A DNA stretch of 64,000 bases, from positions 1,674,001 to 1,738,000 of the forward strand of contig NZ_CP046564.1 of assembly GCF_009818105.1 (NCBI RefSeq). The letters run 5' to 3'. The position numbers were made by a program, and so were the translations under genes. Below are positions 18,434 to 26,844 of the stretch, one piece after another; positions within the stretch are counted from its first letter, which is position 1, and every line of letters starts with the position of its first letter. A model generated the notes under the pieces. That model made no database searches and had not been told where the DNA came from. It saw nothing but the letters and a program-made list of their open reading frames with translations. Source of the stretch: Bacillus sp. N1-1. Lineage in GTDB: Bacteria > Bacillota > Bacilli > Bacillales > Guptibacillaceae.

Positions 18434-19126
18434 ATGGCATTTACAAAACAGTTAAGAAAAGAAGCTGCACCGATTTTTGAGGCGATTTTCAAACATCCAT
18501 TTGTGAGAGGGATCGCTGAAGGAAAGTTAGAGAAGGAACAATTAGTACACTACGTAAAGCAGGATTTTGAGTATTTGAATACGTTTGTAAGAATCTATGG
18601 CATAGCGTTATCAAAGTGTGAAAATCGTGAAGAAATGGCACTTTTCAATGAGCAAATATCATTTGTCCTTCATAGCGAAATTCATCCACATAACAATTTA
18701 TGTCGCGCCGCTGGCGTTTCTTATGAAGAGCTACAAGGCTATCCACTAGCGCCGACTGCACACCATTATACGAGACATATGCTTGATGCCGCACATTCCG
18801 GAACGCTAGGTGAAATTATTGCAGCGCTCTTGCCATGTCCCTGGACTTACCTTGAGATCGGTCAGCGATTAATGGAAGAGGTAAACCCTAAAGAAGATCA
18901 CCCTTTTTATGATTGGATCACGTTTTACGGAGAGAAATCAATGGAACCTGTTACCGATCAACTTAGAGGGATACTTGACGATTTGGCTGAAACGGCACCA
19001 GAACGAGAGTTAAAACGAATCAAAGACTATTTCATTCTTAGCTGTCAGTTGGAATATGGTTTTTGGGAAATGGCATATCAAGTGGAAGAGTGGCCAGTAG
19101 CGATTCAGAAAGGTGAGCGCGTATGA
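18434..19126 (+). CDS. tenA: TenA, aminopyrimidine aminohydrolase (thiaminase II)
   Basis: 230-residue TenA-family protein that salvages the pyrimidine part of degraded thiamine (aminopyrimidine to HMP). The catalytic Cys is in LLPCPWTY at about residue 137, and other family residues appear in HSEIHPHN and CQLEYGFWEMAY. ATG 18434 has GGAGAGGAG upstream. It is the first gene after the TPP riboswitch and its stop overlaps the ykoE start (ATGA). In B. subtilis the corresponding transporter operon begins with ykoF instead; here a salvage enzyme is coupled directly to the importer. Confidence 0.92.
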   Translation: MAFTKQLRKEAAPIFEAIFKHPFVRGIAEGKLEKEQLVHYVKQDFEYLNTFVRIYGIALSKCENREEMALFNEQISFVLHSEIHPHNNLCRAAGVSYEELQGYPLAPTAHHYTRHMLDAAHSGTLGEIIAALLPCPWTYLEIGQRLMEEVNPKEDHPFYDWITFYGEKSMEPVTDQLRGILDDLAETAPERELKRIKDYFILSCQLEYGFWEMAYQVEEWPVAIQKGERV

Positions 19127-19701
19127 AACGATTAAAACTTTCAGATATTTTAATAACGATTGTGATTGCCCTGGTGTTTGGGATTATTTATAAACTGTGG
19201 GGGCCGGTTTACACCATTTTCAAACCTTTTGGACTACATGTTGGGGACGTCATTTACGGTATGTGGTTTATTGCGGGAACAGTCGCGATTCTTCTTTTAC
19301 GTAAGCCAGGAGTCGCCTTATTAGCGGAAACAGCTGCTGCATCTGGGGAGTTTCTCGTTGGATCAGAATACGGTTTATCTGTTCTTCTATATGGGATCGT
19401 ACAAGGACTAGGAACGGAATTAATGTTTGCTTTATTTGGTTACAAACGATACACAGCTTTTGTTGCAGCACTTGGAGGAATTGCTGCAGCGGTAGGCTCG
19501 CTAGTCATGGATGCTGCCTATGGCTATGTGATGGATCTCGCGCTTTGGAATTTACTGCTTCTTATCGGTGCCCGTTTGTTAGGTGGCTTTTTGATAGCCG
19601 GAATTCTTGCTTATTTCCTAGTTGAGGCTTTAGAGAAAACTGGCGTAACAACGTTAATTAGACCTGCAAGCGATGAGGATTACAAAGCGTTGGATCAATA
19701 A
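19123..19701 (+). CDS. ykoE: ECF transporter S component YkoE (thiamine/HMP precursor)
   Basis: 192-residue substrate-binding membrane subunit with about six hydrophobic helices. It resembles YkoE, the S component for hydroxymethylpyrimidine or thiamine, in length, start (LSDILITIVIALVFGIIYKLW) and context: under a TPP riboswitch and followed by the duplicated ATPase and transmembrane T subunit. It overlaps tenA by 4 nt. Exact ligand (HMP versus thiamine) cannot be read from sequence. Confidence 0.88.
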   Translation: MKRLKLSDILITIVIALVFGIIYKLWGPVYTIFKPFGLHVGDVIYGMWFIAGTVAILLLRKPGVALLAETAAASGEFLVGSEYGLSVLLYGIVQGLGTELMFALFGYKRYTAFVAALGGIAAAVGSLVMDAAYGYVMDLALWNLLLLIGARLLGGFLIAGILAYFLVEALEKTGVTTLIRPASDEDYKALDQ

Positions 19702-19712
19702 GGAGTGGTAAC

Positions 19713-21164
19713 ATGAAAGTTGGCGTATCAAATCTTCGTGTAAAATACGCAGGAGCAAAAACGTTATTGTTTAACAACTTGTCACTTCAAGTTAAAGAAG
19801 GAGAGAAAGTCTTATTCCTTGGCCCGAGTGGTTGTGGGAAATCGACACTGCTACAAATTTTATCTGGACTAATCCCAAATGCCGTTCCAGTTCCGATGAA
19901 AGCGGATCAAGTTAAAATTCCTGAGTCCTCGGGCTTCGTCTTTCAAGACCCTGATTCTCAATTTTGCATGCCTTATGTAGATGAAGAAATGGCTTTCGTT
20001 CTAGAAAATCGAGCAGTACCCCAACCTGATATGGAGGGATTCATTCATCACTATCTTAATAAAGTGGGTCTTCACTTTGGCGATCCGCATGTTGAAATAA
20101 GTTCTCTTTCTCAAGGGATGAAACAGCGTCTCGCCATCGCTTCCATGCTTGCTCTTGAACCAGATGTTATCTTTTTAGATGAACCAACAGCATTGCTCGA
20201 TCCTGAAGGAACAACTGAAGTTTGGAATACGATTAAGCAAATCAATGCAAAACAAACGATGATCATTGTGGAACATAAAATTGATGAAGTAATTCACTTT
20301 GTTGATCGAATTGTGCTATTTGATTCAGAAGGAAAGATGATTGCTGATGCCGATCCTAAAAGTGTGTTTTCATTTTATAAACCTAAACTGAAGGAATACG
20401 GCATCTGGTACCCGGGCGTCTGGGATGAACATAAGAAAGATAAGAATCTTCCAGCACCTTATATAAAAGGACAGCAGCTGATGGCCATCCATCAGTTGAA
20501 AGGCTATCGAGGGAAAACACCAAAAATTGAAGTGTCAGATGCGACAGCTCATGAAGGCGAATGGATTGTGGTTACAGGAAAAAATGGAGCTGGGAAAAGT
20601 TCATTTCTGTTAAGTTTAATGAATGTAATGAAAACAACAGGTACGAAAAGCGTAAGAGGGCAACCATTAAAAACAATCAAGGCATCGCGAGAACAGCTTG
20701 CTTTTGTTTTTCAAAATCCGGAATTTCAGTTTGTTACGAATTCCGTTTATGATGAGCTTGCTTACTCACTTGAAATGATGGACGACAGGAACGTAGCAGA
20801 AAAAGTGAAGAACTGGCTCGAGGCTTATGAGTTACATCACGTTCAAAACCTTCATCCTTATCAGCTTTCTACGGGTCAAAAGAGACGGCTAAGCGTGGGG
20901 ACAGCATTGTTTGGGGATCAACCTGTTTTGTTGTTAGATGAACCAACATTTGGACAGGATGCAAGCAATACATTTAAGCTTCTAGCTTTATTTGAACAAT
21001 TAAGGTCTAAGGGCATGCTAATTATGATGGTTACGCACGATGAGATGATTGTGCAAAACTATGCTACGAGAGAGTGGGTTATACAAGAGGGAAAGCTGAT
21101 TGAAGATAGAGAGTTAGAACGTAGTGAAGAGGGGGGACGTCATGCAGTGGACTCTACAATATGA
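19713..21164 (+). CDS. ykoD: ECF transporter ATPase with two fused nucleotide-binding domains (YkoD)
   Basis: 483 residues with two ABC ATPase domains. Domain 1 has Walker A GPSGCGKST (about 37-45), signature LSQGMKQR and Walker B VIFLDEPTALLDP. Domain 2 has Walker A GKNGAGKSS (about 289-297), signature LSTGQKRR and VLLLDEPTFGQDA. Fusion of the two energising ATPases in one chain is typical for YkoD. It starts 11 nt after ykoE and overlaps ykoC by 23 nt. Confidence 0.92.
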   Translation: MKVGVSNLRVKYAGAKTLLFNNLSLQVKEGEKVLFLGPSGCGKSTLLQILSGLIPNAVPVPMKADQVKIPESSGFVFQDPDSQFCMPYVDEEMAFVLENRAVPQPDMEGFIHHYLNKVGLHFGDPHVEISSLSQGMKQRLAIASMLALEPDVIFLDEPTALLDPEGTTEVWNTIKQINAKQTMIIVEHKIDEVIHFVDRIVLFDSEGKMIADADPKSVFSFYKPKLKEYGIWYPGVWDEHKKDKNLPAPYIKGQQLMAIHQLKGYRGKTPKIEVSDATAHEGEWIVVTGKNGAGKSSFLLSLMNVMKTTGTKSVRGQPLKTIKASREQLAFVFQNPEFQFVTNSVYDELAYSLEMMDDRNVAEKVKNWLEAYELHHVQNLHPYQLSTGQKRRLSVGTALFGDQPVLLLDEPTFGQDASNTFKLLALFEQLRSKGMLIMMVTHDEMIVQNYATREWVIQEGKLIEDRELERSEEGGRHAVDSTI

Positions 21165-21936
21165 AGAAACCTGGCTTCATCGCTTAAACCCAGCCTTTAA
21201 ATTGGTTTTCTTTCTTTCGCTATTTCTCATTCTCTTGTTTGTTCATAATCCGAATGTGATTAGCAATTTAACCTTTGTACCGTTCATTCTGGTTTTGTTT
21301 GCAACAGGACATCGAAGGAAAGTAATAGCTCTATTGCTTATCCCGTTTTTATTATTGTTTTTCTCAAGTGCATCGAGCATGATGTTTTTTGGACAGGGAT
21401 CCACGACTTGGTGGAGGTGGGGGATTATTCACATTACAGAGGAAAGTTTTTTTCGAGGTCTTCACATCGGATTTCGAGCGCTGAATTTCGCTCTTTTAGG
21501 ACTGCTATTTGCGCTTACGACGCGACCAGTCTTTCTGTTCTATTCTCTCATTCAACAGCTTAAAGTGCCGCCAAGGTTTGCCTATAGTTTTATGGCAGCT
21601 GTGCGAATTCTTCCCGTTATGGTGGAGGAGTTTCAACAGCTTAGGGCCGCTTTATTAATTCGAGGAGTGAAAAAGAAAAAAGGATTGCAGCGTGTCACGC
21701 AATCAATTATGCTCTACGCTGTTCCGCTTCTCTCACAAAGCATTCGTAGAGCTCATCGTATTGCTGTTGCGATGGAAGCGAAGCAGTTTGATAATAAGGA
21801 GAGAACGTATTATTACAACCAAACTTTTTCGAAAGTAGACATTTATTTTGTTCTCTATATCATAGCGGGCTTTTGTCTAGCTTATTGGATCGGTCATACG
21901 TTTCCATACTTTGAGATAACGGATGTTCGTAATTAA
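21142..21936 (+). CDS. ykoC: ECF transporter transmembrane T component YkoC
   Basis: 264-residue EcfT-type protein that couples ATPases to the S component. It has about five hydrophobic segments and the EcfT coupling motifs AALLIRG and AMEAKQFD. ATG 21142 has GAGGGGGG upstream within the end of ykoD; the longer frame from 21124 lacks a site. Last gene of the TPP-controlled operon, closed by a bidirectional terminator. Confidence 0.9.
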   Translation: MQWTLQYEETWLHRLNPAFKLVFFLSLFLILLFVHNPNVISNLTFVPFILVLFATGHRRKVIALLLIPFLLLFFSSASSMMFFGQGSTTWWRWGIIHITEESFFRGLHIGFRALNFALLGLLFALTTRPVFLFYSLIQQLKVPPRFAYSFMAAVRILPVMVEEFQQLRAALLIRGVKKKKGLQRVTQSIMLYAVPLLSQSIRRAHRIAVAMEAKQFDNKERTYYYNQTFSKVDIYFVLYIIAGFCLAYWIGHTFPYFEITDVRN

Positions 21937-21967
21937 GAAACCGGCTAGTTTAACTAGCCGGTTTCTT
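21935..21967. terminator. bidirectional terminator after ykoC
   Basis: Perfect 16-bp stem AAGAAACCGGCTAGTT and complement around a single T; A- and T-rich ends serve both convergent genes. Confidence 0.88.
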
Positions 21968-21980
21968 CCTGTTTAGAGGC

Positions 21981-22112
21981 TTATAAATGATCGGTGTCTT
22001 TTGAATATTGATGCTTACCGCCTTCACGGTTTTCTTCTTTTAACCTGTTTTTTAACATTCGTTTTGCGTTTTTATCAACAGGTTTTTTGTTGTTATCTTT
22101 TGTTGATGACAA
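21981..22112 (-). CDS. small basic/hydrophilic protein, 43 aa
   Basis: Short frame starting at TTG 22112, with a strong AAGGGAGG seven nt upstream. The product (SSTKDNNKKPVDKNAKRM at the start, SKDTDHL at the end) is very hydrophilic and Lys/Asn/Asp-rich with no hydrophobic segment. Composition recalls the small spore or stress proteins common in Bacillus, but I do not recognise the family. A longer frame (GTG 22163) exists but lacks a ribosome site. It ends against the ykoC terminator, which works in both directions. Confidence 0.5.
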   Translation of the reverse strand: MSSTKDNNKKPVDKNAKRMLKNRLKEENREGGKHQYSKDTDHL

Positions 22113-22196
22113 TTCAAGTCCTCCCTTGCTGTCAGGATGGCCATGCACATTTATAGAGTACACGATAATGCGACATCCTATGTAGAAGGAAGTTAC

Positions 22197-23051
22197 TTAT
22201 TTATTTAGGAAAAATAAAGCAAGCGTGCCTGGACCTGAGTGAGAACCGATCGTTGCGCCTACTTCATGAATGACGAAGCGTTCGCTACCATATGTTTCTT
22301 GAATCGCGCTTTTTAATTTTTCGGCGCTTTCAAGATCGTCACCGTGCGAGATACCGATTAATTGAGACTGTAGATTGACGCCGCGTTCTTGCATGATCTC
22401 AACCATCCGCTTTGTCACTTTGTTTTTACCACGTATCTTTTCAATAGGGATAAGCTTTCCGTCATCCACATGAAGCACTGGTTTAATTTTTAACATTCCG
22501 CCAAAGAAGGCAGAAGCTTTACTTACTCGACCACCACGCTGAAGAAATTCGAGGTCATCCACCGTGAAAATGTGCTCCATATGTGTTAGATAATGGTTGT
22601 GTAAGCTTTCAGAAATCTGTTCGAACGATTTACCGTTCTCAGCAAGCTCGGCAGCATGAATCGCCATAAGTCCATAACCAAGTGACGCTGCCTTTGAGTC
22701 AATCACTTCCATTTGAACGTTAGGGAATTCTTCCTGCACTTCATTTTTTATAATTGCAGCAGATTGATACGTTCCAGAGATACCCGATGATAGGGCGATA
22801 TAAATGAATGGCTGACCTTTCTCGGCATATTTCATAAACGTTTCTTTTATTCTTGCTGGAGGAATTTGCGACGTTTTAGCCATTGTTCCTTCGCGTAACA
22901 GTTTGTACAATTCTTTCGCTTGAATTTCTTCTCGGTCGTAATATTCTTCCTCGCCAATGATGACCATTAAAGGCATGATGTCAATTTGGTGCTTTTTCAC
23001 AAGATCCTCTGGTAAATCTGAGGCGCTATCCGTAATGATTTGAACGTTCAT
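22197..23051 (-). CDS. DegV family fatty-acid-binding protein
   Basis: 284-residue DegV protein. Members bind a fatty acid and supply it to fatty-acid kinase FakA, or act in lipid homeostasis. Family signatures: ITDSASDLPEDLV at the N-terminus, TSQIPPARI, SSGISGTYQSA (ligand carboxylate site) and DSKAASLGYGL. ATG 23051 fits homologue starts (MNVQIITDSASDL); the extra eight residues from 23075 are not typical. In B. subtilis the paralogue YitS also lies beside yitT; here the two are divergent. Confidence 0.88.
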   Translation of the reverse strand: MNVQIITDSASDLPEDLVKKHQIDIMPLMVIIGEEEYYDREEIQAKELYKLLREGTMAKTSQIPPARIKETFMKYAEKGQPFIYIALSSGISGTYQSAAIIKNEVQEEFPNVQMEVIDSKAASLGYGLMAIHAAELAENGKSFEQISESLHNHYLTHMEHIFTVDDLEFLQRGGRVSKASAFFGGMLKIKPVLHVDDGKLIPIEKIRGKNKVTKRMVEIMQERGVNLQSQLIGISHGDDLESAEKLKSAIQETYGSERFVIHEVGATIGSHSGPGTLALFFLNK

Positions 23052-23340
23052 ATTGGACCATCGTCCCTTCATCAATTATTAAATACGTATGTAGATTGAA
23101 GCTTGTTTTCTTAAAGTTTATCCCCTAGTCTAATGGAAATCAATCCTATTGAAGAAGTTGAATAGAAAACAGTTGACGTAGTTGAAATTGTTTGTTTAGA
23201 TAAACATGGCTAAGTCGAAGGGTTTGTTTGTAACCAATCGATGAACGACAAAGTGTTTGAGCGAAAAAATGATTACGTGAGAACTCAATTAAAATTCTGT
23301 AAACGAGTTAAAGCTCTGTTTCAAAAAGAAGGTGCTATGT

Positions 23341-24180
23341 TTGGAAGAAGTAAAAAAAATAATTGTCATTCTCTTAGGTGCGATTCTCGGGGCTGTTTCT
23401 CTTAACTTGTTTCTAATTCCTGCAAATGTGTATGCGAGCGGGTTTACAGGGATAGCGCAGCTCATTTCAAGCGTACTAAGTGATTATACACCTATTACCA
23501 TCTCGACAGGTATTCTGCTCATGTTACTCAATATTCCTGTTGCGATTCTTGGATGGAAGAAAGTGGGGAAGTCCTTTACATTATATAGTGTGATTAGCGT
23601 AGGGGCTACCACTATATTCCTTGAAATCATTCCAGTCCAAGCGCTTTCAGAAGATATTTTGTTAAATGCGGTATTTGGAGGCGTCATTGCAGCGATTGGT
23701 ATCGGTTTTACGTTAAAATGGGGGGCTTCTACCGGCGGAATGGACATTGTCGCTATGATCCTTTCTAGAATGAAAGATCGTCCCATTGGTACGTACTTCT
23801 TTAGCATGAACGCGTTGATTATTTTAACAGCGGGAATGCTGTACGGTTGGGAAAAAGCGCTTTACACGCTCGTTACCTTATATGTATCCTCTCGCGTGAT
23901 TGATGTTATTCACACTCGTCACGAAAAACTAACGGCCATGATCGTTACAGCGAAAGGTGACGAAATGCAAAAAGCCATTCACGATCGTCTAGTAAGAGGA
24001 ATCACCAAGCTTCCAGCCAAAGGAGCCTACCGCGGTGAACCTAAAGAAATGCTCATGATCGTCGTCACAAGATATGAACTCTATGACCTTGAACATATCA
24101 TTCAAGACATCGACCCAACCGCCTTCACCAACATCGTCAACACCACAGGAATATTTGGTTTCTTCCGAACGGATGGTTAG
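23341..24180 (+). CDS. YitT family membrane protein (DUF2179)
   Basis: 279-residue YitT-type protein. Five to six membrane helices occupy residues 1-165 (FLIPANVYASGFTGIAQLIS, GASTGGMDIVAMIL are family hallmarks), followed by a soluble DUF2179 domain (VTAKGDEMQKAIHDR, EPKEMLMIVVTRYEL). Transport substrate unknown. I prefer TTG 23341, spaced correctly from AAGAAGG; the GTG at 23332 overlaps that site. A fragment of the structured repeat begins at the base after the stop. Confidence 0.86.
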   Translation: MEEVKKIIVILLGAILGAVSLNLFLIPANVYASGFTGIAQLISSVLSDYTPITISTGILLMLLNIPVAILGWKKVGKSFTLYSVISVGATTIFLEIIPVQALSEDILLNAVFGGVIAAIGIGFTLKWGASTGGMDIVAMILSRMKDRPIGTYFFSMNALIILTAGMLYGWEKALYTLVTLYVSSRVIDVIHTRHEKLTAMIVTAKGDEMQKAIHDRLVRGITKLPAKGAYRGEPKEMLMIVVTRYELYDLEHIIQDIDPTAFTNIVNTTGIFGFFRTDG

Positions 24181-24244
24181 AAAAGCGGAAGTGGGCGTTT
24201 AGGGTCGACAAGCGCTGGAGCCTTATCAAAATAACACGCTCTTA
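24181..24244 (-). repeat. structured repeat fragment (3' half), directly after yitT stop
   Basis: On the minus strand it reads as the 3' half of the repeat family: remnant apical stem, GGCTCC, AGCGCTTGTCG, then TAAACGCCCACTTCCGCTTTT. The 5' half is missing. The CTTTT end is immediately adjacent to the yitT TAG stop. Confidence 0.8.
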
Positions 24245-24283
24245 AAGCTCTCATTAAAAAACCGAAAAAACCATAATTAACAA

Positions 24284-24320
24284 AAAAAGTTCCTCAAGAT
24301 AACCCCTGAGGAACTTTTTT
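24284..24320. terminator. bidirectional terminator
   Basis: AAAAAGTTCCTCA and TGAGGAACTTTTT flank a 10-nt loop; it serves the minus-strand Nfu-N gene and can end transcription from yitT. Confidence 0.85.
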
Positions 24321-24581
24321 CTATGCGTTATTAGAGATAGTTTCCTTTACTTCAGGAAGTAAAGTATCCCAATCTGCTTCAGGCATTTTGTTAATCGTAA
24401 TGAAATCCTGGTAACCAAATACATTATCAACGCCCTCTAATTTTAGAAGGGCAGCTGCCATCGCATGGTCAGGGTTATCGTTCTTCTTAAAAGAGTGACT
24501 TGAAGACCCTTCAAAAAGCTGCTGATCGGCAGTGATTTTAACTGCATTTGGGTTTGGTGTACGGTCTACGCGTAGTTCCAT
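24321..24581 (-). CDS. Nfu/NifU N-terminal-domain scaffold-like protein
   Basis: 86-residue stand-alone Nfu_N domain. The hallmark start RVDRTPNPNAVKIT and the GVDNVFGYQDFITINK segment match the N-terminal domain of Nfu iron-sulfur carrier proteins. It has no CxxC and so cannot itself hold a cluster; Bacillus genomes encode such short proteins, of uncertain role. ATG 24581 has AAAGGAGG upstream. Confidence 0.82.
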   Translation of the reverse strand: MELRVDRTPNPNAVKITADQQLFEGSSSHSFKKNDNPDHAMAAALLKLEGVDNVFGYQDFITINKMPEADWDTLLPEVKETISNNA

Positions 24582-24652
24582 AGTATACGCCTCCTTTCGC
24601 TTTCATCTATTAGTGTATCAGAAACGCTCTTTGCAGCATATAACCTTTCGGG

Positions 24653-25111
24653 TTAAGAAGAGAAAGTAAAGCCATAGCGATTTGAGACAATATCGTGAAA
24701 CCCAAGAGAATTATACAAATGCTTCGTAATCGCATTGTTAATGCCCGTTTCAAGTTCGATGCCTTTAATGCCCTCATTCTCTGCCCAATAGATCACATGA
24801 AGAAGTAGTTTTCTACCAATCCCTTGATTCCGAGCATCTGGGTCAACAAACAATTCGTTTAACCAAATATAAGGACCTCCACTTGCGAGACTAACTCCGA
24901 TATTAAAAAAAGCTACGCCAAGTACTTCATCGTCAGATTCTGCAATGACGATTCTTGAAGCAGTTTGTTCTTCAAGAGCAAGCTTTACCCCTTTAACGAG
25001 CTTTTCATAGCTTCCATTCTGATCAGAACGGGTAATTTGCTTCATTAGTAAATTTGATACCTTTTCAATCGTTTCTTCATCTGTCTGGCTCGATAATTGG
25101 TACACATTCAT
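24653..25111 (-). CDS. GNAT N-acetyltransferase
   Basis: 152-residue GCN5-related acetyltransferase. The acetyl-CoA pyrophosphate loop DARNQGIGRKLL is at about residues 97-108, preceded by YIWLNELFVDP and followed by GIELETGINN and HLYNSLGFHD. ATG 25111 has GGAGGTGG upstream. Substrate unknown. Monocistronic. Confidence 0.85.
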   Translation of the reverse strand: MNVYQLSSQTDEETIEKVSNLLMKQITRSDQNGSYEKLVKGVKLALEEQTASRIVIAESDDEVLGVAFFNIGVSLASGGPYIWLNELFVDPDARNQGIGRKLLLHVIYWAENEGIKGIELETGINNAITKHLYNSLGFHDIVSNRYGFTFSS

Positions 25112-25258
25112 TACCGTTCCACCTCCGTCATACTGTTTCGACCCCATCAACTACAATCCCTTTTAAGAGGCCGAGAATAAAATATTTATTTAATCACTGG
25201 AAATTTGAAACATTCAGCCATTTCCATTCGTCTATAAGATAGGGAAGGAGCTTACAAG

Positions 25259-25927
25259 ATGAATATTACCTTTTCATGGAGCTCTGGAAAAGATAGCGCC
25301 ATGGCTTTATATGACTGTCTCTCACAATCTCATTTTCAAGTGAAAACGTTATGGACAACGGTGAATGAAACGGATGGGTCCATTCCATTTCACGGCGTCG
25401 ATACCGCGCTATTAAAAGAACAAGCAGATGCAATCGGAATCTCTCTAACGATAACCAATTTACCAGATAATTGTACAAATAAGCAATACGAGAAGCTTGT
25501 TCGGAAGCAATATAAAGCATTTCGAAATGAAGGACTGGAAGGTGTCGCTTTTGCGGATTTGTATTTAGAGGACATACGCCACTATCGCAACACTTTGTTA
25601 CAGGACTATCAATTAAAAGCTATCTATCCCATCTGGAAACAGCCAACTTTACATACAGCGAAACGATTTCTCGCCGATGGATTTAAAGCAATCATCACAA
25701 CTGTCGATCAAAAAAAACTTCAGAGTGAATGGGTAGGAAACCCATTCGATGCAACCTTTTTAGAAGCACTTCCTGAAGGCGTCGATCCGTGCGGAGAAAA
25801 TGGTGAATTTCATACATTTGTTTATGATGGACCAATTTTCTCTAAAGCCGTATCTTTTGATATACAGGAGATCAGAAAAAAGGGATCCTTTCATACCGCG
25901 CGATTAACTACGAAATGGGAAAGGTAA
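25259..25927 (+). CDS. Dph6/diphthine-ammonia ligase-like ATP pyrophosphatase
   Basis: 222-residue adenine nucleotide alpha-hydrolase. The PP-loop SSGKDSA is at residues 8-14, and the family C-terminal signature VDPCGENGEFHTFVYDGPIF is intact. In eukaryotes and archaea Dph6 amidates diphthine on EF-2; bacteria lack diphthamide, so the bacterial members act on an unknown carboxylate substrate. ATG 25259 has GGAAGGAG upstream. Next gene starts 22 nt after the stop, so the pair is probably one operon. Confidence 0.85.
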   Translation: MNITFSWSSGKDSAMALYDCLSQSHFQVKTLWTTVNETDGSIPFHGVDTALLKEQADAIGISLTITNLPDNCTNKQYEKLVRKQYKAFRNEGLEGVAFADLYLEDIRHYRNTLLQDYQLKAIYPIWKQPTLHTAKRFLADGFKAIITTVDQKKLQSEWVGNPFDATFLEALPEGVDPCGENGEFHTFVYDGPIFSKAVSFDIQEIRKKGSFHTARLTTKWER

Positions 25928-25949
25928 GGAAAGAAGGGGGGAGAAGAAA

Positions 25950-26531
25950 ATGCCAGTACTTGTTTGTTTTGGGGACTGTCTGACAGCTAGAGAAGTAGAC
26001 GATAAAGGAAACGAGCGACTGACTTCAAGGATTAGAGGAGCTCTTGATGAATGGATCGTAATCAACGCAGGTTCAACGCCAACTTCTCGTGAAGGAGTGT
26101 CGCGATTTCAATCAGATGTTTTAAGTTACCAACCGGATTATGTTACCATTTTTTTTGGTACACAGGAAGCTTGTCTGATCGATGGTTCAGATATAAGTGA
26201 GTTTGAAAGAAATATTGGGTATATGGTTAACAACCTTCCTCCAGAGCGAGTGATTTTGATATCACCATCACCTGTGATGAATGAGGAAAATGCTTCGATG
26301 ACGAATTTGAAAATTGAAGGGTATGCAGAACGAATTCGTTTTTTGGCTAAGAAGTTTGGAACGAGACATATTGATCTCTGGCAACTGATAAATGAAAGTC
26401 GAAAAAGTAAAACGCTTTATGAGAAAGACGGCGTTCAGCTAAGTTCCAGGGGGTATAAACTGATTACGAAAGAAGTTTTAAAATCACTTGGTAGAAAAAC
26501 AAGGCTAAAACCAATGATTAAACTATTCTAA
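25950..26531 (+). CDS. SGNH/GDSL-fold protein with altered catalytic residues
   Basis: 193 residues with the block layout of an SGNH hydrolase, but every catalytic block is changed. Block I is FGDCLTA, where GDSL has Ser as nucleophile; the oxyanion block normally GxND reads GTQEA; and the final block, normally DGxH, reads DGVQLSSRGY, so the His is Gln. The fold is otherwise kept (VINAGSTPTSREGV, VILISPSP). It could be a Cys-based or non-catalytic derivative. GGGGGGAG lies 8 nt before ATG 25950. Likely co-transcribed with the Dph6-like gene. Function unknown. Confidence 0.75.
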   Translation: MPVLVCFGDCLTAREVDDKGNERLTSRIRGALDEWIVINAGSTPTSREGVSRFQSDVLSYQPDYVTIFFGTQEACLIDGSDISEFERNIGYMVNNLPPERVILISPSPVMNEENASMTNLKIEGYAERIRFLAKKFGTRHIDLWQLINESRKSKTLYEKDGVQLSSRGYKLITKEVLKSLGRKTRLKPMIKLF

Positions 26532-26574
26532 TAAATGGGACGAAAAAATTTAAGGAAGCGTCCGGTCCGCAAAT

Positions 26575-26609
26575 AAAGAAACCCGTCACGAATTGACGGG
26601 TTTCTTTTA
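26575..26609. terminator. bidirectional terminator
   Basis: AAAGAAACCCGTCA and TGACGGGTTTCTTT around CGAAT; ends the SGNH gene and the convergent small-gene operon. Confidence 0.88.
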
Positions 26610-26619
26610 TGGGGAAAAA

Positions 26620-26844
26620 TTAAAAGGGTTTATTGGATGCTTCATGGCTAAGTTCTTGAATGACTTCCTGGTATGAAGTGAGCTGTTCTTTTTCAGCGCT
26701 AGTTGATTGATGGAATGCAGCAGAAAGATTGTTAAGGGCCACGTTGATTTGATTCTGCGTATCTGGATGTCCGCTTGTAGCCATTTGTTCTGCTCTTTCT
26801 ACCGCTTCACGCGCAAGTTGGAAATAACGATTTCCCATCTTCAT
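26620..26844 (-). CDS. DUF3813-like small protein (YitR-like)
   Basis: 74 residues, soluble and mostly helical (GNRYFQLAREAVERAEQMA near the start, then Gln/Ser-rich). I recognise it as the DUF3813 type found in the yit region of Bacillus; function unknown. Its ATG at 26844 overlaps the TGA of the preceding 47-codon gene (ATGA), so the two are translationally coupled; the ATG two codons on (26838) is also possible. Confidence 0.65.
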   Translation of the reverse strand: MKMGNRYFQLAREAVERAEQMATSGHPDTQNQINVALNNLSAAFHQSTSAEKEQLTSYQEVIQELSHEASNKPF

